Positions 51,956 through 60,860 of a stretch of DNA of 64,000 bases are shown here, piece by piece. A program made the position numbers and the translations under genes. The DNA lies in assembly GCA_963799925.1 (NCBI GenBank), contig CAWCYZ010000001.1, positions 1,116,001-1,180,000 of the forward strand. The letters are read 5' to 3'. The DNA is from DATBQN01 sp963799925 (GTDB lineage: Bacteria; Acidobacteriota; Thermoanaerobaculia; Multivoradales; UBA5704). Each line of letters starts with the position of its first letter. Position 1 is the first letter of the stretch. The notes beneath the pieces were generated by a model, which had not been told where the DNA came from, ran no database searches, and saw only the letters and a list, made by a program, of their open reading frames with translations.

Positions 51956-52737
51956 GGCGGGTCGATGCCGAGGAGCGAGCGCGCCTCGGCGCGGAACTCC
52001 GCCTCGCTCCCCGTCGCCTCGCGCAGGCGCGCCAGCACCAGGCGGCGGAGGTCGCGCCGCGCCGCCGCCAGATGGTTGGTGACCTGGACGGCGGAGAGGC
52101 CGTGGGGCGCCCCGAGCTCGGCGTAGGTGAGGCGGGCGGCACCGGGCTCGGGCTCCTCGAGGTCGTAGCGGGCGAAGAGCGCGAAGCGGACGCCGTGCCC
52201 CCGCGCCGCCGACTCGCGGCCGAGGTCCTCCACCGCCAGGCCGAAGAGGCTCCGCGCCCACTCGCGGTGGAAGTACTCCTCCATTCCCAAGCCGGATCCC
52301 AGACCCGGAGCCGCCGGGTCGATCGGCGGTTGGCGGGCGAGCTCGCCCTCGGCGCCGGCGAAGTCGGCGTCGAGCGACAGCAGGGCCGCGCCGCCGCCGC
52401 GCTTGGCCCGCCGCGCCGCCTTCCGCTGGTTGGCGACGAAGCGGTCGAGGCAGACGCGGAGGAAGGTGCGGAAGCGGGCGCGCTCCGGGTCGAAGGCGGC
52501 GAAGGTCTGCCGTTCGAGGCTGCGGGTGAAGAACTCCTGGGCGAGGTCCTCGGCGTCCTCGGGAGCCGCCCGCCACCGCACCCGCAGGTACTTGTAGACC
52601 GGCTTCCAGTACGAGGCCGCGAGGCGGTCGAAGCCGCGGCGCCGCACCGCGGGGTCGGGATCGGCGGCGGCGGCGGCGACCGAGCCGCGGGTCGCCGGGA
52701 AGCCGCGGAAGGCGGCGCTCTCGCTCACGGGCCGCAC
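51952..52737 (-). CDS. ECF-like sigma factor coupled to the kinase
   Basis: About 261 residues from a GTG at 52737; a second GTG at 52728 is possible. Region 2 is seen in YWKPVYKYLRVRW and APEDAEDLAQEFFTRSLE. Region 4 is seen in RLTYAELGAPHGLSAVQVTN then HLAAARRDLRRLVLARLREA. A linker of about 60 residues separates them. There is no anti-sigma gene; the partner position is occupied by the overlapping kinase gene. In this type of bacterium such sigma factors often sit next to protein kinases, and regulation by phosphorylation is plausible but not shown. Confidence 0.8.
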   Translation of the reverse strand: MRPVSESAAFRGFPATRGSVAAAAADPDPAVRRRGFDRLAASYWKPVYKYLRVRWRAAPEDAEDLAQEFFTRSLERQTFAAFDPERARFRTFLRVCLDRFVANQRKAARRAKRGGGAALLSLDADFAGAEGELARQPPIDPAAPGLGSGLGMEEYFHREWARSLFGLAVEDLGRESAARGHGVRFALFARYDLEEPEPGAARLTYAELGAPHGLSAVQVTNHLAAARRDLRRLVLARLREATGSEAEFRAEARSLLGIDPP

Positions 52738-52805
52738 TATATGGCGCCGGAACGGGACGCAGCGAGAAGGAGAGTCCCCGGCGTCAGAGCGCGCGTCATT
52801 GCGCG

Positions 52806-53060
52806 GGAGCCCGACTTTTTTGCACGGAGCTCGTCTTTTTCAAAAAGAAGGCGACTTTTTTAAAAGGAAGCCGACTTTTTTAAAAGGAAGCCTTCCCGCT
52901 CAAAAATAAGCCGACTTTTTTGCAGGGAAGCCATCTTTCTTAAAAATAAGCCGCCCTTTTCAAAAAGAAGCCGACTTTTCAAAAAAGTAGCCGTCCGGCT
53001 CAAAAAGAGACCGACTTTTTTGAAAAGTAGCCTTCCTTCTTGCCGGGAGCCCTTCCCGCC
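52806..53060. repeat. Degenerate 20-bp-period A/T-tract array
   Basis: About 13 units with an exact 20-base period. A typical unit is TAAAAGGAAGCCGACTTTTT: an A-tract half (CAAAAAGAAG, TAAAAATAAG, or a GC variant such as TGCAGGGAAG) followed by a T-tract half (CCGACTTTTT, or a GC variant such as CCTTCCCGCT). Each junction forms a small palindrome (CTTTTTCAAAAAG). In DNA that is otherwise over 70 percent GC, the A/T tracts recur on one helix face, so intrinsic bending is likely. The array covers the non-coding gap 52806-52999 and runs into the 3' end of the FAD oxidoreductase gene, giving its last 18 or so residues (GKKEGYFSKKSVSF) and its stop. Confidence 0.9.
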
Positions 53061-54661
53061 GTCTCGCTCGCTCGCAGTCGCGGCAGCCGCTGCCGCATCT
53101 CGGCCTCGGTCAGGCCCAGCCGGCCGGCGCCGGCGACGAGCGCCGCGAAGTCGACGGGAACCAGCCGGTTGCGCGCGGGGTCCGCGAGGCCCGCCACGTT
53201 GCGGGGGGCGATGCTACGGCGGACGCCGGCCGCGAAGCGAGCGAGAGCCTCGGCGCCGAGCGGCCCCGGCGGCAGGGCCCGCAGCTCGCCATCCGTCGTC
53301 ACGAGCATCTCGCGGACGCACGGGTCCGTGGCGCCCAGGAAGCCCTCCCAGGGCCAGTCCCCCCCGCTCGCGGGGGCGTCGAGCAGGCGCTGGCTCGCCT
53401 CGGCGAAGCTCGCGGCGGCGAAGTAGAGGTCGCCCCAGGCGGCGAAGAGGTCGAAGCTCCGCCCGGCGGCCCGGTACGCCCCCTCGACCAGCCGCTGCAG
53501 GTGATCCGCCTCGTGATCGAGCAGGGCGCCATAGCGGGCGAGCCCGGCGTCGAGGTCCCCCCCGTCCGCCAGCAGCAGGGCGAGGCGCTCGACGGCGAGG
53601 AGGCTCCAGGCGATGCCGGTCGAGAAGAGCGGCGAGTAGAAACAGAACGCGTGCGGCAGGAGCGCCCAGCCGTCGCCGGCGGCCCGCGCCAGGCGGTGCT
53701 GCAGAATGGGCGCCGTGGCGACCGGCCGCACCGGGCGGGCGGCGCCCCACTGTGCCGCGAGCGTCGGATAGCGGCCGAGGATCTCCTCCCAGGCGCGCTC
53801 GGGCGGCACCCGCGCCGCCCACTCCCGCTCCGCCGCCCGCGCCAGCACGATCCCGGCGCTCACGGTGCCGTGATCGAAGGGGAGCACGTACATCCATCCC
53901 TCGGCGAGCAGGTGATGGATGGCGGCGCGCTCCTCAGGGTAAGGGCCGGCCGGGAGCTCGGCGCCGCCCGCCGCGGCGAGATCCGCAAACGCGGGGACGC
54001 CCGCGAAATGCCCGTAGACGAGCGCCGTCCGCAGCTCGACCCTGTCGAGCGCCGAGGGGATCGGCAGATGCCGGGCGAGGAACCCGCCGGGACCGGAGGC
54101 GTCGATCAGCAGATCGGCGTCCAAACGGAGCGCCCTGGCCTGCTCCTCCACCCCATGCCGGCCGCCGAGGCGCCAGCCGTCCGTCCGGCGCTCGACCTCC
54201 GTCACCTCCGCTCCCTCGAGCACCTCGACGCCCTCGGCCGCGGCGCGCCGCGCCAGATGATGATCCACGTCCGCGCGCAGCCAGTGGGTGTCGGCCATCT
54301 CATCCCGCGGGCTCGCGGCGACCATCAGCCGGCGCTCGTTGGCCGGTCCATTCGTGAAGGGCTCACCCGGCCGGTGGCCATAGAAGGTGAAGCCGCGTTT
54401 GAGGCCGCAGCGCAGCGCCGGCAGCTCGCGCCGCCAGCGGCCGTAGGCGGCGAGGTGATGGAGGTCCGCCAGCCCGTAGCGAGCGGCGAGGCGCTCCAGC
54501 GACAGCGCGGCGAGCGGCGTCGACGACTCGCCGAGGGCGAAACGCGGGTGTCTGCCGCGGTCGAGGAGAGTCACCCGATGACCCTGCGCGTGGAGCACGC
54601 GGGCGAGGATCGAGCCGGCGAAGCCGGAGCCGACGATGGCGATGCGGCGCCGCGCCATCAT
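53000..54661 (-). CDS. FAD-dependent oxidoreductase, tryptophan-halogenase-like
   Basis: 553 residues. The start at 54661 overlaps the radical SAM stop (ATGA). The N-terminal FAD site is RIAIVGSGFAGSILARVLHA, followed by RFALGESSTPLAALSLERLA, a halogenase/geranylgeranyl-reductase type signature. Further family segments are DLLIDASGPGGFLARHL and the C-terminal FYSPLFSTGIAWSLLAVERL. I do not see the WxWxIP motif of true tryptophan halogenases, so halogenation should not be assumed. Coupling to a radical SAM gene suggests a shared substrate. The last residues come from the 20-bp array rather than a family-like sequence. Confidence 0.82.
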   Translation of the reverse strand: MMARRRIAIVGSGFAGSILARVLHAQGHRVTLLDRGRHPRFALGESSTPLAALSLERLAARYGLADLHHLAAYGRWRRELPALRCGLKRGFTFYGHRPGEPFTNGPANERRLMVAASPRDEMADTHWLRADVDHHLARRAAAEGVEVLEGAEVTEVERRTDGWRLGGRHGVEEQARALRLDADLLIDASGPGGFLARHLPIPSALDRVELRTALVYGHFAGVPAFADLAAAGGAELPAGPYPEERAAIHHLLAEGWMYVLPFDHGTVSAGIVLARAAEREWAARVPPERAWEEILGRYPTLAAQWGAARPVRPVATAPILQHRLARAAGDGWALLPHAFCFYSPLFSTGIAWSLLAVERLALLLADGGDLDAGLARYGALLDHEADHLQRLVEGAYRAAGRSFDLFAAWGDLYFAAASFAEASQRLLDAPASGGDWPWEGFLGATDPCVREMLVTTDGELRALPPGPLGAEALARFAAGVRRSIAPRNVAGLADPARNRLVPVDFAALVAGAGRLGLTEAEMRQRLPRLRASETAGRAPGKKEGYFSKKSVSF

Positions 54662-55614
54662 CGCCAGCCGCAGACCGAGCACGCCGGCTCCCGCAGCGCC
54701 ACCTGTCCGGTCCGGTTCATCTCGTCCAGCCGCCCGATTCGCCGCTCGGCGCACTCCTCGCAGGTCGCGAACCGCCGCGCGTCCCAGAGGTCCGCCGTCA
54801 CGATCCCCATCCCGAGCGCCAGGCAGCGCTCGCCGGCCGCTTCGAGCCGAGCCAGGCAAGGCGGCGTAAAGTCTCCTCCCACCTGGAGCTTTTCGAGCGC
54901 CCCGTTGCCTCCGCGGACCGGGATCAGCGCGACGCGCCCAGCGCCCTGCGCAAAGGCGTATTCCGCGGAACGCACCGCCCACTCGACCGTCTCTTCGCGT
55001 GGCACGAACGGCGCGCCGACCAGCACAAACGCGCGCATCGCGATGCCGGCTCCGGCGAGCGTCGCCGCGGCGCGTTCGAAGTCCTCCAGGGTCATCGCTT
55101 TCCCCAGGCGCGGCAGGGCTGCCGGGTGGATCGTCTCGAGGCCCATCGCGACTTCGAGCGTCCCGGCCAGCCGCTCGGCGAAGCGGAGACACCGAGCGCC
55201 GACGAGCCGCGGATGGCACTCGACGGTGACCCGCGCGAAGGGCGCGAGGAGGGCGAGGATCTCGTCCTCGTCGCCGACAGGCACCGCCCGCTGATCAAAA
55301 AAATTGCTGGCGTTGTAGAGCTTGATCGCGGCCCGCGGCGGCAACGGGCCGACCTCGTCGAGCACCGCGCGGAGCTGCGCCGGGATCGCACCCGCCGGCG
55401 TCGGGCCGTCGAGCGTCTCGCGCCAGAGGTCGCAGAAGACGCACGTGAACGGGCACTCGGCGCCGGCGAGGAGGACGGTCAACGCCGCGATCTCCCCGCC
55501 CCTCGGCGTGCGCTCGGTCTCCCAGAAGCTCGCCAGCGCTCGCCAGGGGTCGATCGGCCGCTTCGGCGCCCGGAGCGCGCGGATCGTTTCGGCGGGCAGG
55601 GCGGCGGCCTTCAC
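54658..55614 (-). CDS. Radical SAM protein
   Basis: 318 residues. The cluster-binding motif is ECPFTCVFCDLW (CxxxCxxC, near residue 54). It is followed by AIKLYNASNFFDQRAVP, VECHPRLVG and LEVAMGLETIHPAALPRLGK, in the Elp3/MiaB-like TIM-barrel style. The C-terminus has two further pairs, ATCEECAERR and ACSVCGWR, which may bind zinc or a second cluster. It overlaps the FAD oxidoreductase gene by four bases, so the two are made together. The substrate is unknown. Confidence 0.83.
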   Translation of the reverse strand: MKAAALPAETIRALRAPKRPIDPWRALASFWETERTPRGGEIAALTVLLAGAECPFTCVFCDLWRETLDGPTPAGAIPAQLRAVLDEVGPLPPRAAIKLYNASNFFDQRAVPVGDEDEILALLAPFARVTVECHPRLVGARCLRFAERLAGTLEVAMGLETIHPAALPRLGKAMTLEDFERAAATLAGAGIAMRAFVLVGAPFVPREETVEWAVRSAEYAFAQGAGRVALIPVRGGNGALEKLQVGGDFTPPCLARLEAAGERCLALGMGIVTADLWDARRFATCEECAERRIGRLDEMNRTGQVALREPACSVCGWR

Positions 55615-55623
55615 GGCGACCCC

Positions 55624-55818
55624 GCACGGGCATGAATGCCCGTGCTACGAGAAGGCGCCGGATGAATCCGGCTTGGCGACGACTCGAATGCCATTCTGAT
55701 CAAGACCCCGCTCCCCCGCCCAGATCCTTCGCGTCGCTCAGGATGACAAGGAGAAGATGTCGCGCACCAAGCCGGATTCATCCGGCGCCCCTCATAGCAC
55801 GGGCATTCATGCCCGTGC
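55624..55818. mobile_element. 195-bp MITE/BIME-like element with nested palindromes
   Basis: The outer ends are perfect hairpins, GCACGGGCAT-GA-ATGCCCGTGC at 55624-55645 and its mirror at 55797-55818 (centre TT for GA on the other strand). Inside each lies GCCGGAT-GA-ATCCGGC (55657-55672, 55771-55786). Together they form terminal inverted repeats of about 49 bases around a core of about 95 bases that contains CCTTCGCGTCGCTCAGGATG. No gene is inside. It sits just upstream of the radical SAM start and just after the asparagine-synthase-like stop. It is probably a non-autonomous repeat mobilised elsewhere in the genome. Confidence 0.78.
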
Positions 55819-55854
55819 GAGGCCGCGCGCTTTGATTCCGTCTATCCGCGCTCC

Positions 55855-57204
55855 CTACGAGCTGTGCAGCCCGAGCAGATGCCGGCGATAGCGGTTCGGA
55901 TGCACGCCGAACCGGCGCGCCGCGACCTCCGCCGGCGCGGCGCCGTGCTGGAAGCGCCGCTTGGGGAAGACCGGGAGCTGCCGGCCGGTCACCTGGCGTA
56001 AGCCGCGCGCCAGCACCTCGCCTTTGAGCCCGTAGAGCGCCTCGTGCGACCCCTGCGTCAGCTCGGCGAAGGGGATCGCCTCGGCGACGGCGACGACCCG
56101 CGGCCGGGTGTAGGGCGAGACGACGGTAAAGCCGTGGCGGCGGGCGGGGGCGTAGCCGCGGACGCTGCCGCGCGACAGGCCGCCGCTGTAGGTGAGCGAC
56201 TGTTTGATGGCATCCACCCCCCAGCCCTCCTGGTAGAGCATGCGGTTCCCGACCACGCTCCGGATGGTGAGCTCGGGGTTCTCCTCGATCGCGTAGTCCT
56301 TGAGGTTCTCGTCGCCGCCGTCGCCGTCGAAGAGGATGCGCCAGGCGGGATACCGCGCCCGGATGCCGGCGAGGAGCGCCAGCGCCATCGTGGCGCATTC
56401 GACGTCGAGCGGCTTGTAGTCCTCGATCACCTCGACCGCGGCGAAGGGGTCGAGCTCGTCGCTCGCCGCCTCGATCGACTCGCCGAGCATCGCGAGCCCG
56501 GTGCGGGCGAGGAACTCCCGCGCCTGGGCGAGGTCGGCGCCGCCGCCGTCGACGGCGAGGGTGAACGCCTTCAACCGCGCCGGCGACTCGCCCCGCGCCA
56601 GGAGCTCGTGCTCGAGGCCGAGGAGGACCGCGCCGCTGTCGATGCCGCCCGAGAAGAGGACGCCGAGCGGCTCGTCCCGCGGGATGGCGTCGAGCGCCAG
56701 GCGGATCTCGTCGCCGAGGGCGCGGACGTAGGCCTCGCCGATCGCGTCCAAGTCCGGCGGCAGGACGCCCCGCGGCGGATCGAAGAAGCGCCGGTAGGCG
56801 GGATTGGGGTCCGGGCAGCCGACGAGCCGGAGCTCGGTCACGTGGTGGGCCGGCGCCATGCGGGTGTACGAGGGGTGGAACTGGTCGCCGAAGCCCAGCT
56901 CTTCGAGGCAGCGGCGGATGGCGTCGATGCGGTCGGCGACGACCAGGAGCGGGCCGTCCGCCTGCTTGGCGAGGAAGTAGCGGAGCGGCCGGTCGAGGCT
57001 TCGCGCCAGGAGGACCCGGATGCCGTCCCGCGCCACCAGGGCGAACGACCCCTCGATCCCCAGCACCGCTCCCGGGTCTGCCGAGAGCAGCAGGCGCCGC
57101 GCCGCCTCGACCGGCAGGTTCGAGATCCGCTGGTCCCCGTCCGGGATCAGGTCGACGACGCGCGCGATCGGTCGATGCTGCGGCAGATGCTGCGGGTGAG
57201 CCAT
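55855..57204 (-). CDS. Asparagine-synthase-like protein lacking the catalytic Cys
   Basis: 449 residues, ATG with GGAGG five bases upstream. The N-terminal 120 residues keep traces of the Ntn glutaminase fold (GSFALVARDGIRVLLARSLD), but position 2 is Ala and not Cys, so glutamine hydrolysis is not expected. The synthetase domain has the PP-loop LGVLFSGGIDSGAVLLGL and then GDGGDENLKDYAI. It is shorter than AsnB (about 450 against 600). Relatives of this type adenylate a carboxyl group and use ammonia or an internal amine, as in beta-lactam and lasso-peptide synthetases. Placed beside a radical SAM and an FAD oxidoreductase gene, a small-molecule or peptide pathway is possible. Confidence 0.8.
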   Translation of the reverse strand: MAHPQHLPQHRPIARVVDLIPDGDQRISNLPVEAARRLLLSADPGAVLGIEGSFALVARDGIRVLLARSLDRPLRYFLAKQADGPLLVVADRIDAIRRCLEELGFGDQFHPSYTRMAPAHHVTELRLVGCPDPNPAYRRFFDPPRGVLPPDLDAIGEAYVRALGDEIRLALDAIPRDEPLGVLFSGGIDSGAVLLGLEHELLARGESPARLKAFTLAVDGGGADLAQAREFLARTGLAMLGESIEAASDELDPFAAVEVIEDYKPLDVECATMALALLAGIRARYPAWRILFDGDGGDENLKDYAIEENPELTIRSVVGNRMLYQEGWGVDAIKQSLTYSGGLSRGSVRGYAPARRHGFTVVSPYTRPRVVAVAEAIPFAELTQGSHEALYGLKGEVLARGLRQVTGRQLPVFPKRRFQHGAAPAEVAARRFGVHPNRYRRHLLGLHSS

Positions 57205-57338
57205 GGCGGCCTCCTCCAGGTCGCCGCGATCTTACTCCGCCCAACCGGCCGGAGGCTGTGCCACCGCCGCCCTGTGGTAAACATCGCACCCGGACCCGAT
57301 CGCCCGGAACCCTCTCGCCGTCAAGGAGCCCTCTGCCG

Positions 57339-60300
57339 ATGACGCACACCCCGCTCGCCCCGCAGCGCTCACGGGCCGGCCTCCAGCTCGCCGGCGCAGC
57401 TCTCGTCCTGATCACCCTCACCGCTCTCGCGCCCGGCGCCGCCGCGGGCCGGACGGCTCGCGCGGTTTCCGACCGCCCGGCGGCCCATCGCGCCGCCGAC
57501 GTCGAGACGGCGTTCTGGAAGGCGCTCCCCTGGCGCGAGGTGGGGCCGTACCGCGGCGGGCGGGTGTCGGCGGTCGAGGGCGTGCCGTCGCAGCCGCTCA
57601 CCTACTACTTCGGCGCGACCGGCGGCGGCGTGTGGAAGACGACCGACGGCGCGGTCACCTGGAAGAACGTCTCCGACGGCTTCTTCGGCGGCTCGATCGG
57701 CGCCGTCGCGGCGTCCCCCTCGGACCCCAACGTCGTCTACGTCGGGACCGGCGAGGAGACGCTGCGCGGCAACGTCTCCCCCGGCGGCGGCTTCTGGAAA
57801 TCGACCGACGCCGGCAAGAGCTGGACCTTCCTCGGCCTCGCCGACTCGCAGCAGGTGGCGCGCATCCGCGTCCACCCGCGCGACCCCGACCTCGTCTACG
57901 CCGCCGTCCTCGGCCACACCTTCGGCCCCAACGAGACGCGCGGCGTCTACCGCTCGCGAAACGGCGGCAGGAGCTGGGAGCGCATCCTCTACGCCGGGCC
58001 GGACGCCGGCGCCGTCGACCTCGCCATGGACCCGACCAACCCGCGCATCCTCTTCGCCGCCACCTGGCGGGTGCGGCGGACGCCCTACAGCTTCGACAGC
58101 GGCGGCCCCGGCTCCGCCCTCTGGCGCTCGAGCGACGGCGGCGACCACTGGCAGGAGCTGACGGCGGTGCCGCGCGAGACCTCCGGGCTGCCCAAGGGGG
58201 CGCTCGGCCGCATCGGCGTCGCCGTCTCCCCGGTCGACCCGCGCACGGTCTTCGCCATCGTCGAAGCCGCCGAGGGGGGCGTCTTCCGCTCGGCGGACGG
58301 CGGCGAGACCTGGAAGAAGGCGAGCGACGAGCGCGACCTGCGCCAGCGCGCCTGGTACTACAGCCGCATCTACGCCGACACCAAGGACGCCGACACCGTC
58401 TACGTCGTCAACGTCCGCTTCTGGCGCTCGAAGGACGGCGGCAAGACCTTCACCGACGTCGACACCCCGCACGGCGACAACCACGACCTGTGGATCGCCC
58501 CCGACGACCCCCGGCGGATGATCGAGTCGAACGACGGCGGCGCCATCGTCTCGACGGACGGCGGCGCCACCTGGTCGTCGGTCTACAACCAGCCCACGGC
58601 GCAGATCTACCGCGCCGCGGTCGACGGCGCCTTCCCCTACCGCCTGCTCGGCGCGCAGCAGGACAACTCGGCCTTCCGCATCCGCCATCTGTCGACCAAC
58701 GAGGGGATCGGCCCCGCCGACTGGGAGGAGACCGCCGGCGGCGAGAGCGGCTACATCGTCGCCGATCCCGCCGACCTGGACGTCGTCTACGGCGGCTCTT
58801 ACGGCGGGCTGCTGATCCGCTTGAACCATCGCACCGGCGAGGTGCGCGACACCAACCCGTGGCCGGACAACCCGATGGGCTGGGGAGACGCGGAGCTCAG
58901 GTACCGCTTCCAGTGGAACTTCCCCATCGCCACCTCGCCGCACGACCCGAAGACGCTCTACGCGGCGGCGAACGTCCTCTTCAAGTCGACCGACGGCGGC
59001 GGCTCCTGGCAGGCGATCAGCCCGGACCTGACGCGCGACGACAAGTCGAAGGAGGGGCCGACCGGCGGCCCGATCACCAAGGACAACACCAGCGTCGAGT
59101 ACTACGGGACCATCTTCTACGTCGCCGAGTCGCCGCTCGCCCAGGGCCTCCTCTGGACGGGCTCGGACGACGGGCTCGTCCACCTGACCCGCGACGGCGG
59201 CAAGACCTGGCGCGACGTGACGCCCAAGGGCGCGCCCAAGTGGCTGATGTGGAACGCCATCGAGCCCTCGCCCTACGAGCCGGGCGGCGCCTACCTCGCG
59301 GGGACGCTCTACAAGGCGGACGACTTCCGCCCCTACCTCTACAAGACGAGCGACTACGGCGCCACCTGGACGAAGATCGTCGACGGCATCCCCGCCGACC
59401 ACTTCACCCGCGTCGTGCGCGCCGACCCCCGGCGGCGCGGCCTCCTCTTCGCCGGCACCGAGCGCGGCCTCTACGCCTCGTTCGACGACGGCGGCCACTG
59501 GCGCCCGGCGCAGGGCAAGCTGCCGCTCGTGCCGGTGACCGACCTCCTGGTGCATGAGGGGGCTCTGATCGCCGCCACACAGGGCCGCGGCTACTGGATG
59601 CTCGACGACCTCGCGCCGCTCGAGCAGTGGTCGGGCGACGTCGCCGGCCGTTCCGTCCACCTCTTCGCGCCGGGGCCGGCGATGCGCCTGCACACGCAGA
59701 CGTCGCGCAAGCCGCCGGTCAACCAGGGGACCAACCCGCCGGCGGGCGTCGTCCTCTCCTACCTGATCGCCGACCAGGCGCCGGGCACCCCGGTCAAGCT
59801 CGAGTTCTTAACCGCCGACGGCAAGCTGATCCATGCCTTCACCGGGGAGGTCAAGCCCGCCGCCCCCAAGGAGGAAGAGAGCTCCAAGACGGAGGCGAAA
59901 GGCGCGCCGCCTCATCGTGAGGCGGCAGCGCAGCCGCCGCGGGCGGTCGAGACCGCCTCCGGCGAGCCGCCGGCGGCGCCGCAGCCCGCGACCGCGGCGG
60001 AGGCCGAGGTCAAGGGAGAGAAGAAAGACGAGAAGAAGGATGAGAAGGACAAGGAGCCCACGGTGCCGGCCGAGCCGGGCTTCAACCAGTTCGCCTGGGA
60101 CCTCCGCTACCCGAAGGCCAGGAAGTTCGACGGGCTGGTGCTCTGGGACACCGGCGGGCTGGACGGGCCGCGGGTCGTCCCCGGCCGCTACCAGGCGCGC
60201 CTGACGGTCGGCAAGGAGACGGCGACCGTCCCCTTCGATCTGCGGCCCGATCCGCGCGTCCAGGTGACCCAGGCGGACCTCGAAAGGCAATTCGAGTTTC

Positions 60301-60752
60301 TGCAGGCGGCGCGCGAAGAGCTCACCAAGGCGCACGCCGCGATCGGCCGCATCCGCGCCGCCCATACCCAGCTCGAGGACCTCGAGAAGCGGCTGGGCGA
60401 CGCGGCGGACAAGAAGCCGCTGGTCGACGCCGCCAAAGACCTCGACAAGAAGCTGACCGCGATCGAGGAGGCCCTCTACCAGACGAAGAACAAGAGCGAG
60501 GAGGACCCGCTCAACTTCCCCATCCGCCTGAACGACAAGCTCGCCGGCGTCGCCGCCTCGGCCGGCCTGGGAGACAACCCCCCGACCGCCCAGGACGAGA
60601 CCGTCCGCCAGCAGCTCACCGCCGCCATCGACGCCCAGCTCGCCAAGCTCCAGGAGATCTGGGACCGAGACCTCCCCGCCTTCAACCGGAAGGTCCGCGA
60701 CGCGGACGTCCCGGCGATCGGGTTCGCGCCGGAGAAGGCGGAGGGGACGTAG
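57339..60752 (+). CDS. Exported Asp-box beta-propeller protein (VPS10/BNR type)
   Basis: 1137 residues; the ATG at 57339 follows AAGGAG and starts a signal peptide. The body is one or two seven- to ten-bladed propellers with many Asp boxes: WKTTDGAVTWKNV, WKSTDAGKSWTFL, YRSRNGGRSWERI, WRSSDGGDHWQEL, FRSADGGETWKKA, FKSTDGGGSWQAI and YKTSDYGATWTKI. The opening WREVGPYRGGRVSAVEGVP is typical of large acidobacterial exported propeller proteins. A Glu/Lys-rich linker (about residues 840-910) leads to an Ig-like domain and a helical C-terminus. Enzymatic function is unproven. Family names include glycosyl hydrolase BNR and sortilin-like. Confidence 0.87.
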   Translation: MTHTPLAPQRSRAGLQLAGAALVLITLTALAPGAAAGRTARAVSDRPAAHRAADVETAFWKALPWREVGPYRGGRVSAVEGVPSQPLTYYFGATGGGVWKTTDGAVTWKNVSDGFFGGSIGAVAASPSDPNVVYVGTGEETLRGNVSPGGGFWKSTDAGKSWTFLGLADSQQVARIRVHPRDPDLVYAAVLGHTFGPNETRGVYRSRNGGRSWERILYAGPDAGAVDLAMDPTNPRILFAATWRVRRTPYSFDSGGPGSALWRSSDGGDHWQELTAVPRETSGLPKGALGRIGVAVSPVDPRTVFAIVEAAEGGVFRSADGGETWKKASDERDLRQRAWYYSRIYADTKDADTVYVVNVRFWRSKDGGKTFTDVDTPHGDNHDLWIAPDDPRRMIESNDGGAIVSTDGGATWSSVYNQPTAQIYRAAVDGAFPYRLLGAQQDNSAFRIRHLSTNEGIGPADWEETAGGESGYIVADPADLDVVYGGSYGGLLIRLNHRTGEVRDTNPWPDNPMGWGDAELRYRFQWNFPIATSPHDPKTLYAAANVLFKSTDGGGSWQAISPDLTRDDKSKEGPTGGPITKDNTSVEYYGTIFYVAESPLAQGLLWTGSDDGLVHLTRDGGKTWRDVTPKGAPKWLMWNAIEPSPYEPGGAYLAGTLYKADDFRPYLYKTSDYGATWTKIVDGIPADHFTRVVRADPRRRGLLFAGTERGLYASFDDGGHWRPAQGKLPLVPVTDLLVHEGALIAATQGRGYWMLDDLAPLEQWSGDVAGRSVHLFAPGPAMRLHTQTSRKPPVNQGTNPPAGVVLSYLIADQAPGTPVKLEFLTADGKLIHAFTGEVKPAAPKEEESSKTEAKGAPPHREAAAQPPRAVETASGEPPAAPQPATAAEAEVKGEKKDEKKDEKDKEPTVPAEPGFNQFAWDLRYPKARKFDGLVLWDTGGLDGPRVVPGRYQARLTVGKETATVPFDLRPDPRVQVTQADLERQFEFLQAAREELTKAHAAIGRIRAAHTQLEDLEKRLGDAADKKPLVDAAKDLDKKLTAIEEALYQTKNKSEEDPLNFPIRLNDKLAGVAASAGLGDNPPTAQDETVRQQLTAAIDAQLAKLQEIWDRDLPAFNRKVRDADVPAIGFAPEKAEGT

Positions 60753-60860
60753 GGGACCGATCGCCGTCGATCGATCGAGCGCCGCGAGGCAAGATCAGGC
60801 CTGTTAGGATGCGGTGGTTTTACAGGGGTTGTACATCCATCTTCGGATAGGGAGGGAGCG

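Noticed and set aside
53000..54661. Calling the FAD protein a tryptophan halogenase
   Set aside because: The FAD-binding region is halogenase-like, but the WxWxIP motif is not found, so only the broader family is supported.
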